Shown piece after piece: positions 39,354 through 50,327 of a stretch of 64,000 bases of DNA. This stretch comes from Paramecium sonneborni (Eukaryota > Ciliophora > Oligohymenophorea > Peniculida > Parameciidae), in the NCBI GenBank assembly GCA_905182985.1, contig CAJJDN010000018.1, positions 383,926-447,925 on the forward strand, read 5' to 3'. The notes under the pieces are model-generated. The model saw only the letters and a program-made list of their open reading frames with translations. It was not told the origin of the DNA and searched no databases. A program made the position numbers and the translations under genes. Position 1 is the first letter of the stretch, and each line of letters starts with the position of its first letter.

Positions 39354-40442
39354 ATGAAAAATAGTGAGAATCTTTAAAGTTATGCAGTTGAAAAAAGAAT
39401 TGGAGAAGGAGCTTTTGCTATAGTGTAGTGAATCTTATTATTAATTTAAGTTTTTTAGCAACGGTTTAAGAATCAGGTGAAAGGGTTGCAATTAAAAAGG
39501 CACCTCTTGACAAGAAATATAAAAATAGAGAACTTGCTAACTTAAAATTAATTGGAGATCATCCAAATATTGTTTCTTTGAAAGATGCCTTTTATGTGGT
39601 TGGTTAAAAGTATAACGTATTTTATTATATAAAAGCGAAGAGGTTTATATAAATTATGTTATGGAATTCCTTCCTGAGAATTTATCAGATTATATCAAGA
39701 ATTTAAAGAAACAAAAGAAACAATTAACATAAATATAACTCCAATGCATAACATATTAATTGCTTCGTGGATTAGCTTTTATCCATGGAAAAGGAATGGC
39801 TCATCGAGATATTAAACCATAAAATATTCTCATAGATAAAATGATTGTTAAATATTGTGATTTTGGTTCATCAAAGATAATATCTGGAGGATAAATTAAT
39901 ACTTCTTATTTATGTTCCAGATATTACCGAGCTCCTGAACTTATTTTTGGAGCCACTGATTATTCTATAAATATTGATATATGGTCTTTGGGTTGTGTTT
40001 TTGCTGAATTGATTTTATTGGAACCTCTATTTCCAGGAGAAAGTTCAGTAGATTAATTAGTAGAAATTATGAAAGTATTGGGAACACCTACAGCTGCTGA
40101 TATTGCTGAATTCAATATTTCTAATACAGATTTTAAATTCCCTTAGGTTAAAGGTCATCCTTGGTCTAAAGTTTTTCTTAAATATAAACCAGATCCATTA
40201 TTTATTGATTTGATTAAAAAAATGGTTATGTAATTATCTATATTTATAACAATAGATATTAACCATAATAAAGAATTAAACCATTTATGGCTTTGATGCA
40301 CCCTTTTTTCAATGATCTAAGAAAAATTTAAAATGAAGAAGTTCCAGAGATCTTATGGTAATTTACACCAGAAGAAGAAAATATTTTTGGAAAACAACCA
40401 TTAAAACATTTATTGCCAACACGCTAGTAAGCATAAAAGTGA
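39354..40442 (+). CDS. GSK3-like protein kinase (CMGC), 337 aa
   Basis: Introns of 23, 26 and 26 nt restore a complete kinase. The Gly-loop reads GEGAFAIV (about 16-23), VAIKKA carries the catalytic Lys, and HRDIKPQNILID (about 134) and CDFGSSK follow. The activation loop [20 protein letters not shown] is diagnostic of the GSK3 subfamily, with the Tyr normally autophosphorylated. [16 protein letters not shown] helix F and a C-terminal lobe ending [15 protein letters not shown] complete the fold. GSK3 kinases act in signalling, cilia length and metabolic control on primed substrates. N- and C-terminal extensions are very short, as in minimal protist GSK3s. All catalytic residues are present, so the enzyme should be active. 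Confidence 0.92.
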
Positions 40443-40736
40443 TTTATATTTTTCAATACTAATTATCTGATTATTATTGTGAAATTATTTTCATGTCATT
40501 ATAAATGTATTTACATAATTTATTTTAATATTTTATGATATAATTACACTATGTTTATTTTACAAATTTTAGAATTAATAATAAATCTTAATTAACATAT
40601 CCTTACTTAAAATTATCCATTTGTAATTAATTAAATGGTTGAATAAGAAAAGAATTTAGAGCCTCTATAGAATGTTCCAGATTAAGAACCATAATTATTA
40701 AAACTTGACTTAATAGTATGATCAAGATGGACAGTA

Positions 40737-42475
40737 GTAAAAATAAAAAGATAGTGAATTAATCCTATGAGCTATGTGATGAATCAGGGTTATCAAGAAG
40801 AAGATCCTAGGATGATGAGATAATATATTATAAAATAGAAAGAATAAAAATTGATTTCAACAAGAAGACTCAAAAGATTGTTAAGTAAGAAATCTATTGA
40901 TAAAGTGAGATTAGCATATAAAGCTTATTTTTATATGTAATTATTGTTGTATTGGCATTAATTTTTTCATCTTAAAGGGATCAATCAGTTTAACAGGGTG
41001 ATTATGAATAATTTTTAGATAATATGGTTTCGGATTTAATAGATGATATTCAATTTACTTATACATATAAATATTGTTAGAGTTAATTTGGAAAGTGAAG
41101 TATATGATAAGATTTAAAATTTTAGTATCCTTCATTATCTGAATATTATTGGGCTTGGAACTTTGATTTGATGTGATTGTAGTTAAGAATTAACTCTACA
41201 TTAGAAAATGTTGTCAAATGGTTATATTACTGTGCATGAATAATAACCAAAAATTTTTATTTCTTGAAATGATGATTCTTATGAAAGAGGTAAATGAAAT
41301 AAATTTATTATTATCGCACTTGTTTTATATGTTAGAAGAAAGATTGAATTAAGTTTATAAACTAATTAAAGTTATTGTGAATCTGAATAAGAAACTATAT
41401 GTGGTTTAGGAGAAAATAGATTGTGTATTCAATCTAATATGAGTTGTCCTGTCTCTCAGATTAGATTTAGTATAAATTTTAATTACTAAAATTTATCAAA
41501 ATTAAACAATACTAATCTCAGATATTTTTTTGATTTAGGAAAAGGTTTTTATTTTTATTATTTATAAGATACATCAACATACCTCATTGAGTTTAGAGTT
41601 ACTGAAAGAAGTAAAGTTTGAAGAAATTTAGATATTTCTCAAAATAGAGTTAATTATCCTCTCATGACAGATAGAAGAAGAGAATAAAGTGAAAATACAT
41701 CCTTTATTATGAAATTCTATAGATGAAGAATAATTTCATTTGTCCAATAATGTCATTTTTTATCAGATGAATTACCTTATTTTAATATTAATACCACTTA
41801 TAATTGGTTTATGCATTCTAAAACTTATATTCCTTGGACCCCTAATTGTTGAGTAAAATTATTTGATAATATTATTCATGAAGGAAGTACATTATTTTTT
41901 TTAAATATATTTTTAAGAGTTAAATAGTCAAAATAACACATTTAATTGTTATTAGTCTTATTTTTAATATTGTTGGAACTATGACTGCTTGTAATTTTGC
42001 TTGGTTTTGTATGGCAAGTAATATATTTTTTAAATTATTGTTTAGCTTGTCCTGAATCTTAATATAATTATATATTCTTAATTGAAATTGCATTTAAGAT
42101 AGCTATATAAATAGCTGAAATCATTTTCATTTGTGTTTCCTTTGATATTTTTTTATTAAAAAAGACTTTTTATTAAAATGTTTATGATAATAGATTTGTT
42201 TCAGATCCTGTTAGTGATTCCTTTTTCACAAATCTAGAAATATAGATTTAACTAGCAAATTGATTCATATTTGCAGTTACTTTTAATATTAGATTTAATA
42301 ATTATTAATCACTCTTGAAATCAGTTGCATCATAATCATCATGCAATAAAATTAGATTTTGGATCACATGGAGAATATGCCAATTAGAAAATAATTAAAA
42401 TTTATCGAAAATTATAAGTTAAAAGGGATATATTATAGTCTTCATCATGATAACATTTTTTATTATTTCATGTAA
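40737..42475 (+). pseudogene. Broken multi-pass membrane protein
   Basis: Coding-like sequence starts at ATG 40737 (or upstream near 40636). It contains a membrane segment (LFLYVIIVVLALIFSS), a Cys-rich extracellular region (YCESEQETICGLGENRLC, NMSCPVSQIRF) and later spans (IEIAFKIAIQIAEIIFICVS). It fits a ciliate family of multi-pass proteins with a Cys-rich ectodomain, though this assignment is only from memory of such patterns. In-frame TGAs near 41097, 41243, 41619, 41723, 41850 and 42262, and a frame change near 41140 (between SLSEYY and GLGT), break it. Some introns are still recognisable. The last hydrophobic segment stops right where the inverted gene copy begins (42480). Confidence 0.6.
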
Positions 42476-42479
42476 TATA

Positions 42480-43858
42480 TCAAATCAAATCATTTATTAA
42501 ATTTAATATTTCGTACATTAGGATATCATTATAATATTCTTATAATTCTGATTTCACATTGGATTTGACTTTTTTAATAAAGCTTTGAATATTCTAAAAA
42601 TCGTAATTCTATGATTCAATCATTAATTCTAAAATAAATATCTCTTTTGCTTTTGTTTCATCATATAAAATATCAAATCTATAATTCTTTTCTATTTCTT
42701 CTTTTATTTCATTATTTATTGATTAAACATTTTAAAATTCTTATAAAACCTTAGATAAATGTTTATTTAAGATCGCTTCATTATTTAAGTTTATGTCTTT
42801 AAAAGTTTATTCTTATAATTTTTCAGTATCCAAATCCCAAGATTCTAAAAAGGTTCCATACTTTTCCCAACTAATTCTCATTATTTATTATTATATTATC
42901 TTTTAAAAAACTTCAAAAATCTTTATTTCATCCTAAGATTTTAATTAAGATTAATCAAAAATTGATTCATTAATTGAAACAGATTCATTAATTTAATTAC
43001 CAGATTTATTTAATTTGGTAGTTATATCATGAAATTAAATCTCTTCAATAAAGTTATAGATAAGCTTTTAAAGTCTATTTCTTTTAGATAGCATACCATA
43101 TTCTTCAAATTCTTCACATTTATTTGATTGAGGGTTCGATTTATTTATATTAACAGATAGTTATATTTCTTTGTTTTTCACTTTATAGTTTTCCTTATCT
43201 ACATATCTAAAATTAAAATATAAAATACTCTTAAATAGAAGATTAAATAAATTCAAATAATGAATATAAAACATTCATCTTTTTATCTTTTTTATAATCG
43301 TTCAAAGTATTTAGAATACACTATAATAATTAACATTTTTAATTTGAAAATGGTTGAATAAGTGCAATAGAACAATCAATAATATCATCAACATCTTGAA
43401 AGTAATTATTTATTTGATAATTAATATCATCAATAAGTCTATAATTCACAAAATGAATTTTTTCAATTTAAAATTTAGTTTATATGATTGTTAATTAATT
43501 ACTTTTATCATATTTTAATTTGATGATAATATTTTAAGGTATTAATTTTCCATGTGATATTTAAATATTATAATGTAATTTTAATAGATGCTCTAACATT
43601 GATTAAATAATAATTAATATTTATCCTTTATAGATCTTAATGAAATTGTATTTCTAAAATTATAATTAATATTACAATTGATTCAATTAACTAAGCTAAG
43701 CTCAAATATTCACTTTAAGGAAATTCATATTTAAGATGATCATATATTTCTTTAGTTTTTAAATAATCATTATTTTCAAAGGTTATTATTCTTTTGACTT
43801 AATCATCATTTCTTTTTACTTTTTAAATTATTTCTAACTTATTCTACTATCCTTTCAT
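42480..43858 (-). CDS. Unknown protein, 444 aa (copy 2 of inverted pair)
   Basis: Paralogue of 36084-37450 on the opposite strand: ATG at 43856-43858, TGA at 42480-42482. Both 22-nt introns are retained with identical sequence and position, and the exons differ by scattered substitutions and small indels (for example IFNLENDLI versus ILNLINDLI at the C-terminus). The frame is open, giving 445 codons after splicing. Function unknown. The combination of high identity, preserved introns and inverted orientation about 5 kb away implies a DNA-level duplication, not retroposition. Confidence 0.75.
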
Positions 43859-44363
43859 ATATTTTTAATAAAATTAATATATTTATGAAAAAAAATTATA
43901 AAGTAAAAACTTAAAACCTATTAAAACTTATATTTGAAATTTATTTAATATATATTAATGAAATATCCTAATAGATTTCTTGATATGCTAAGAGTAAAAA
44001 TTATTTTTTAAAGTTATTAATAGAATTAGATGATATTATTAAAATAAATTTATAAATAAATTGGAATGCCGAAATTTACATAATATAAATCTTTAATGAA
44101 TAAAATATCTACATGATTAATTATATATGTCTCTCTGATTATCTTCTTATATGGATATTTTTATTAATATTTGATTGATATTTATTTTCATACTAATTTA
44201 TGAATGAACTACTACAATTTAGTATGAAAATAGATGTTATTATTAAGGTTGATTGAATGTTTGTATAATACATATATTAAAAGATAATGAATAAATGAAA
44301 GAGAGAGTGATTAAGGATAATTAAATTTTAAAATTAGATTTAAAATTAATTAAAATATAATCA
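43859..44363. other. Intergenic, upstream of RPL6
   Basis: About 500 bp holding no coding-like frame. It contains a 14-bp perfect inverted repeat (44183-44196 / 44219-44232, arms TATTTTCATACTAA and its complement) with a 22-nt loop, about 130 bp before the RPL6 start codon. Confidence 0.5.
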
Positions 44364-44978
44364 ATGCCTGGTAAAAAGAGAACTGTGAGAATTGGTAATT
44401 GGTATAAGAGTGATGATGAAAAAGTGCATTTCGTTAGAAAGAGAAAAGTATTGTGAAATAAAATGAAAAAGGCCCCAAGACCAGCTAAATTGAGAAAGAT
44501 TGTACCAGGACAAGTATTAATCTTGTTGGCTGGAAGATTCTAAGGAAAGAGAGTTGTATTCTTGAAGCAGCTTAAATCAGGATTGTTGCTTGTAACAGGT
44601 CCATTCAAATTAAATGGTGTCCCACTCAAAAGAGTTAACTCAGCATATGTCATTCCAACATCCACAAAAGTAGATGTTAATGGAGTGAATGCTGGTTAAG
44701 TAGATGATGAATATTTCAAGAGAACATAAGCTTAAAGACGTAAAAATGAATAAGGATTCTGGGCTAAGAGAGGAGAAGTAATAATATTGTATAATGTATA
44801 GCTCACAGCTGAATAATAAACAGCAGAAAAAACAAGATTGGAAGGTAAAAGAAAGACTTAAAAATCTATTGATGATGCATTGGTTGCAGCAGTCAAGAAA
44901 ACACCACTCTTGAAATAATATCTTGGTGCACGTTTTAGCATTGGCAAAACAACAAGACCCCACGATTTAGTCTTTTGA
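44364..44978 (+). CDS. 60S ribosomal protein L6 (eL6)
   Basis: 188 aa after two 24-nt introns (44448-44471 and 44778-44801). The KOW-type core [20 protein letters not shown], then [19 protein letters not shown], and the C-terminal [19 protein letters not shown] are characteristic of eL6, a component of the large ribosomal subunit. Both introns are multiples of three. The first contains an in-frame TGA but the second contains none, so its retention would insert eight residues without stopping translation. I treat it as an intron because GTAATA...TATAG fits the local consensus and the inserted residues break the family alignment. Confidence 0.93.
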
Positions 44979-45249
44979 TTATTCCAAGATATTATCGTAC
45001 AATATAAAATATTATAATTCAAATTATATTTTACATTTTATATAAGTTGTTAATTATATTTAATTAATAGCTTCTATTTAATTAGTTTAATTCCATTTCT
45101 TTCTTTAATTTAGAATATAGATTATGTTTATGCTATTTTATATACCATAAATAATGAGATATTATTATGTATGTTCAAATCAATTAGTTAGATTATTTGC
45201 AACAAAAAATTTGGAATAAATTATTAAAAGATTTATTTATTATTTTGAA

Positions 45250-45784
45250 ATGGGAAAATTGTAAACTATAGTAATATAGCTAGTTTAAAACCAGGTCGTC
45301 TAGTAGTTATGCTTGCTGGCAGATATGCAGGAAAGAAAGCTATTTTGATTAAAGCAAATGAAGAATCAACTAAAGTATATAGATTATTGATTTCTTTTTA
45401 GGATGCAAAATTTCCAAATGGTTTAGTAGTAGGTATCTAAAGATATCCAAGAAAAGTGACTAAGAGAATGGGTTAAAAGTAAATTAGAAAGCGAACTACA
45501 TTGAAAGTCTTCATTAAATAATTAAATCTTAATCACATAATGCCAACTAGGTAATTAAAAAATCAATTTTTTTTAGATATAGATTAGAGGAATCAACTTT
45601 AAAGGAAGTCAGAGATAGAATTGAAAGAGTTAAAGAGGCTGAGTTAAAGAATGTTGAAAAAAGAAAGGACTTGAGAAAGAATTTAAGAAAATATTTAGCT
45701 GAGAAATATAGAACATTACCAGCAGGAAGTTTGGCTGATAAGAAAGCTTAATCAAGATTCCTATTCTCAAAATTGAGATTCTGA
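45250..45784 (+). CDS. 60S ribosomal protein L27 (eL27)
   Basis: 152 aa after introns of 23, 27 and 26 nt. The first intron comes after only four codons: [25 protein letters not shown] is restored by it, which is the highly conserved eL27 N-terminus (KOW motif). The rest (GIQRYPRKVTKRMGQKQIRK, LNLNHIMPTRY, ending QSRFLFSKLRF) also matches eL27. It is a large-subunit ribosomal protein. It lies 271 bp after eL6 on the same strand. The 27-nt intron has no in-frame TGA. Confidence 0.93.
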
Positions 45785-45931
45785 TATATATTAGATAAGT
45801 ATAATATAAAATAAATAGATATTTTAACTTCTTTTTTATATTTGTTTAACTATATGCTTATTTAATAATTACAAGTTTTTAGAAAAAAATAACCATATAT
45901 AAATTAAACATGAAAAAATGTATATTATTTT

Positions 45932-46302
45932 ATGAATTAAATTAAATATAATTTTTGCAAAGTCTTAAAACTACTCTCTTAAAAGCTAAATTAAGATTTT
46001 AATCCTTCACATTTAAGTATAATAAATGAAAGTAACCTTCATTCTGTTCCAAAAGGTTCAGAAACTCATTTTAAAATAACAATTGTTAGCAATGAATTTG
46101 AGAATAGAAGTCATATATAAAGACATAGAGCAATTTATTAATCAATTGATAATGTTTGATTTTTTATTTATGATAGCTGAAAAATGATTATAAAATTCAT
46201 GCCATTTAAATAACAGCTAAAACAACATGTGAATGGGAGAAATCCACAGAAGTAAATCCTACTCCTAGTTGTAGAGGTGGATCTAAGGTGAAATCCATTT
46301 GA
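45932..46302 (+). CDS. BolA-like protein, 115 aa
   Basis: One 23-nt intron (GTTTGA...GATAG). The BolA fold is seen as HLSIINESNLHS, ETHFKITIVSNEFENRSHIQ, RHRAIYQSI and KIHAIQITAKTTCEW. BolA proteins partner with monothiol glutaredoxins in iron-sulphur cluster handling. The conserved His (IHAI) used with glutaredoxin is present. The first 35 residues are basic with a hydrophobic KVLKLL stretch, compatible with a mitochondrial targeting peptide but not proof of one. Confidence 0.88.
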
Positions 46303-46481
46303 AATATAAATAGTATATGAATTATAAATAAAAAAATCCCATTAAGTTTTTTATCAGGTTGAAGTAAATACACCACAAATATAAAAGAATGAGAAATAAG
46401 AATCAAAAGAATTAATTAATACTGCCATTTTGCAGAGAATGAACAAATTAATTTCTTTTAATTGAGATATTATTTAAAATT

Positions 46482-47255
46482 ATGTACCCTTAGGTAACTC
46501 AGTATCCAAATTCGAAGTACAAAACACAACTCTGTAGACATTTTAGTAAGTATCTGAATAAGAGTATAGCATCAAATGGTGTTTGTGCTTTAGGTTAAAG
46601 ATGTTAGTTTGCTCATGGACCATAAGAACTTAGAGCAAATAGTATATAAACAGCATATGCTGAATAAGTTATGCCTGTCAATAACTACAATAAGGTTTAA
46701 GGAATCAACCCTATGATTGTTAATTATAAAAGTAAATGATCAAGATCATTAAATTAGCATAATTATGCAAACATTTCAATCCGTAAACAGGTCAATGTAA
46801 AAACGGACCAACTTGTACTTTTGCTCATGGGGAAAGTGAATTAAATACAATGCCATATTTATAAAGTTAATACTAGTAAAGCTTCTATATGACTATCCAT
46901 TAGATAGATGTAATAATAAATGAAATAAATGAATTAACAATAATTGCAGGCAGATCTCACCTAATAGATTCTTATAATGATATTAACTAATATGGAACAT
47001 ATCTTTCCTGGATAACAAGTACTTTAAACTTTTATTTATTTTCAGCAAATTCTGTACCTCTTAAAATAAGGTCAAGACAAAGCTAAATAAGGAGACACTT
47101 AGGGTGCTAGTGATATCATTAAATAAATTATACATGATTAAGAAAGATCAAAAGAAGAAAAATAATAATATTAATAAATCTATAATAATGCTTAAAGGCA
47201 TTATGATTAAAAATTGAAAGAGATTTAATCTTAATAGTAATAACAGCTTTATTGA
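46482..47255 (+). CDS. Tandem CCCH zinc-finger protein, 230 aa
   Basis: Introns of 26, 28 and 27 nt. Finger 1: YKTQLCRHFSKYLNK...VCALGQRCQFAHG, spacing C-x16-C-x5-C-x3-H, with a longer first loop than usual. Finger 2: LCKHFNPQTGQCKNGPTCTFAHG, spacing C-x9-C-x5-C-x3-H. The C-terminal half is Gln-rich and helical. Tandem CCCH proteins of this kind bind AU-rich or other single-stranded mRNA elements and control mRNA decay or translation. The second finger is canonical. Exon structure of the Gln-rich tail is inferred from frame consistency. Confidence 0.88.
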
Positions 47256-47409
47256 AATATATTATTATATATATATATACACATATTATTAATAATCACT
47301 TATATATACATTATATTTTTAGGTAATAAGACGAACACCAAGTGACAAATCAAGGATTAATACATTTATTAATGTTTATATAAAAATCATAAGAATTTAA
47401 TAAATTGTA

Positions 47410-48117
47410 TCATTTATATTTATTAAAATTATTCTCCCTCATTAAAAAGGATTTTTATAATATCTTTTCATAATTTGAAATTCTATTCATAATTTCATTC
47501 AATCATCTTTAGCTTTCATTTAAACTTTTATAATTTTGATTCCCCTAAGCAATTATAACAGGATTTTTTATAAATCTATTTTTACTTTTTTAAAACACTG
47601 CAAATCCTTTGTTTAAATTTGGGCAATCAAGGTTTTTTATAGTTTCCTAGATTGGTTTCAATTCACTAAAACTTTTTTTAGCAGAGTTTATCTTTAACTA
47701 TAAGATTTTAGTATGTTATCAAAATATGAGTTAGGATCAAGTAATTAGTTGATAATATTTTTTTACATGTTTTTATAAATCTCAATCATAGATATATTTA
47801 ATACTTATACTTTGAGTATTTCCATTCTGATTTTATGAGATTATGTAAATTACATTAAATCATAATAGTCAATACTCATTATTTGAAAGATGGATTGAAA
47901 TTGATTTTTTTATACCATAATTTAATGATCTAAAAAATTTACCATCAAATTCACTTTGATACTTAATATTTGGATTAATGGAACATATATTTATTAGCAT
48001 TTTCCCAAGGTTTTTAATATGCAATCTAATTTTTATTTTTTTAGTTTTCTCTGATAAACATATGCTTATAATTTTTGAACGATTAAACCAACTAAAAGTT
48101 AATTATCTATTTTTCAT
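47410..48117 (-). pseudogene. Decayed gene of unknown family
   Basis: ATG at 48115-48117 opens a hydrophilic coding-like frame (KIKIRLHIKNLGKMLINIC, KYQSEFDGKFFRSLNYG). Around 47895 an extra T seems to shift the frame (NEY to DYYDLMQF), and the frame returns near 47700. An in-frame TGA interrupts the last part (NESQR, stop, LNEIMNRISNYEK) before the final TGA at 47410-47412. No GT...AG pair removes these. The N-terminal part has an immunoglobulin-like strand pattern, too weak to name. It is divergent from the MYB-like gene, sharing its upstream region. Confidence 0.5.
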
Positions 48118-48276
48118 AAAAAAATTATGCATAAAAAAATAATTGAACAAGTTCAGTAACTCTTAAATTGAGGAAATAAACATATTCTAATGTTTGTATT
48201 TTATAATCAGTATGAGATATATAAATCAGGGAATAAATGTTCGACTTACATTATTTAATTTAAGATTTAATTACAA

Positions 48277-48706
48277 ATGAAATTTGATGGCTCTGATTAA
48301 CAAGGTGAGGATTATCTTGATCCTACTGTAAATACCTCTAAATAACAAGAGGGAAATAATTGCTCATAGTAACGAACTGGTCATTGGGACGATCAAGAGC
48401 ATTATATATATTTAGAATTTTTATAAAATGTTAGGGGTGCTGATGGGTCATACAAAAAAGGATAACCTTTATTTAAAAAAATGAGTGAAATTATTGGAAC
48501 TAGATCGCCAAGCTAATGCAGGTATTATTTAAAAATAACGTAGGTCTCATCATTAAAAATTCAACCCTTATAACTAACTTATAAGGAAAAGCAAAAAGAA
48601 AAGCTTTAAAAATAGAATAAAAGTATAAAGCAAACCAATTTTACGAAGTAAATAAATTATGAGGAAATATTTTGCTTTAATTAGAGAAACAACTGATGAA
48701 GAATGA
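48277..48706 (+). CDS. MYB/SANT-like protein (SHAQKYF type), 135 aa
   Basis: One 22-nt intron. The single repeat RTGHWDDQEHYIYLEFLQ...FKKMSEIIGTRSPSQCRSHHQKF matches one-repeat MYB proteins of the SHAQKYF class, with SHHQKF at the third helix. The loop between helices 1 and 2 is longer than usual (NVRGADGSYKKG). Such proteins bind DNA as transcription regulators. A basic tail (KSKKKSFKNRIK) could be a nuclear signal. The N-terminus is acidic and Gln-rich. Confidence 0.85.
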
Positions 48707-49329
48707 CACTTTTGACTATATAAAATTTATATCATTTAATAAAAACTAATTATAGAAATATATTATTATTTATAAAATTCATCATTTTGCATCTTGCTTC
48801 AAGATTCAATTATGATACTTTATAAATCTTTTTGTAGTATTATCTAATTTGCAGAAGAGATCTATGACTTTAAAAAGATATTCCATGAATGGATTGAGAA
48901 ATAATTTAATTTACTATAATTCATTAAATAATATAGTAAAATTAGTTAAATATTGAAAATAATGATTAGTTTTATTTTCTCACTTGCTAAATGTATTAAA
49001 ATATTTTGTTTAATAGTTATAAGTATCATAATAAATCATTGTTTTTAATGTATCACCTATATAATTTAAAAAACTTTAAAAATAAGAAACAAATGAAAAT
49101 TAAATTGTAATTTTTATAAAAAGAATTTGGGAGATAAATCATCATAGAGTGAGAGTATTTCAAAATTATTGTATAAAAAAGTTAATTATAAAAGATTAAC
49201 TCTATATAAAGAACGAAAAATAAGGATGAGGAATTTTATAGAATAAACTTTTTTTAATTGAATTACCCCTTAAATTTCTTAAACATTAAAAAAATAGAAT
49301 AATAATTTTTTTAATCATTAATTATATAG
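48707..49329. other. Intergenic with one weak ORF (+)
   Basis: About 620 bp. A frame of 95 codons (ATG 48812, TGA 49094-49096) includes a coding-like part (EEIYDFKKIFHEWIEKQF) followed by a hydrophobic stretch. There is no family resemblance, so it remains unsupported. Confidence 0.35.
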
Positions 49330-50266
49330 TCAATCGAAAATTTTTGATCTTCTTAATTTTGATTATGAAAGGCTTTAACTGGATGATTTATACTAATTTA
49401 AGTCTAAATTAAGGCCTGGTCTTTATTTTGGTGCATTGTAATGCTAAAAATGAATAGTATGAATTACAATAGTTGATTGAATAATAGGTGGTTTTGAATC
49501 ATTCATTTATCTTCCAGTTTAATCATTTAAGCTTTTGGATAATAATGGTTAAAATTATGCTGTAGTTTAATATTAAGGATGCAAACTCTAAGTTTAAATT
49601 GGAGGAATAGGTTAATTGGCAGGAAGAATCTATTATTAAATATAATAATCTTTTTATTCTAGTATTTTTGACTATTAAACATTTGTTATAGGATATTATT
49701 GGGTAGTTTATAGTCTTTAATCAATTTAATCACTAATAGATTATTATTAAATGGTTTAAGGTGGATAAAATATTCTTGCTGATTCTGATTCTCTTAGATT
49801 TTTCTGTTAAACAGATTAAATTTAAGGTTCTTAAAATCGTTAAGTATTTTCTAATCGATTTATTTAAAATTAGACTTAATGAGCCTCATTAGTTTATTAT
49901 CCATATGTTTAAGGTGGTAATTATTAAGAATAATTTCTAACTCTTGCAGATGAAAACAAATAGGGGTTGTTATCTAAATTGAAAAAATTCTTTTTTTTTT
50001 ATTTTTGAGGGTTTTCAATTTAAACAGTCTTTGGCATTTATAAAGGAGGGTATCTTTCAATAATTGTTTCTTTGGGATATATAATTGTAGATGGTAGAGG
50101 CTCATTGATTGGAATTACATTTGATAAAACTTAATAGGGTTCAAATGGTGTTTGGTATGGTTGATATTGTTCATAATACATGGGATATCCTTATGGAAGA
50201 TAACTGAATTATAATTGATAAAGATTACTTTAGGGGTTATTCATATCGATTTTGAGAATAGATCAT
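49330..50266 (-). CDS. Gln/Pro-rich low-complexity protein, 303 aa
   Basis: ATG at 50264-50266, one 25-nt intron, TGA at 49330-49332. The sequence is dominated by Gln, Pro, Ser, Ile and Tyr (for example YEQYQPYQTPFEPYQ, IYPKETIIERYPPLQMPK). It is probably disordered or a cytoskeletal/cortical protein, with weak resemblance in style to alveolin-type proteins but no proven repeat. The opposite strand has a long frame interrupted by eight TGAs; these are simply the complements of this gene's TCA (Ser) codons. Function unknown. Confidence 0.75.
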
Positions 50267-50327
50267 TTTTAAGTTGTTAATTATATCAATAAAATTTTAT
50301 TAAATATTATCATAAAGTGATTATCAA

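Noticed and set aside
40737..42475. In-frame TGAs in the membrane-protein relic as evidence for TGA=Trp recoding
   Set aside because: The same relic has a clear frame change, and the long intact genes in this window (2713 and 2238 aa) contain no internal TGA, so TGA is a true stop here. TGG to TGA is also the easiest nonsense change in AT-biased decay.
44640..44963. Cys-rich 107-codon standard-code ORF on the minus strand
   Set aside because: It is antisense to the eL6 ribosomal protein gene and has no independent support.
47250..47300. AT dinucleotide run resembling a microsatellite
   Set aside because: It is a short TATATA stretch typical of intergenic AT-rich DNA and too short to report as a repeat.
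49226..50320. Plus-strand frame of about 365 codons with eight in-frame TGAs at Trp-like positions, suggesting TGA read as Trp
   Set aside because: The opposite strand encodes a natural, uninterrupted Gln/Pro-rich protein with an intron. The TGAs are the complements of its TCA Ser codons, so the plus-strand frame is an antisense shadow.
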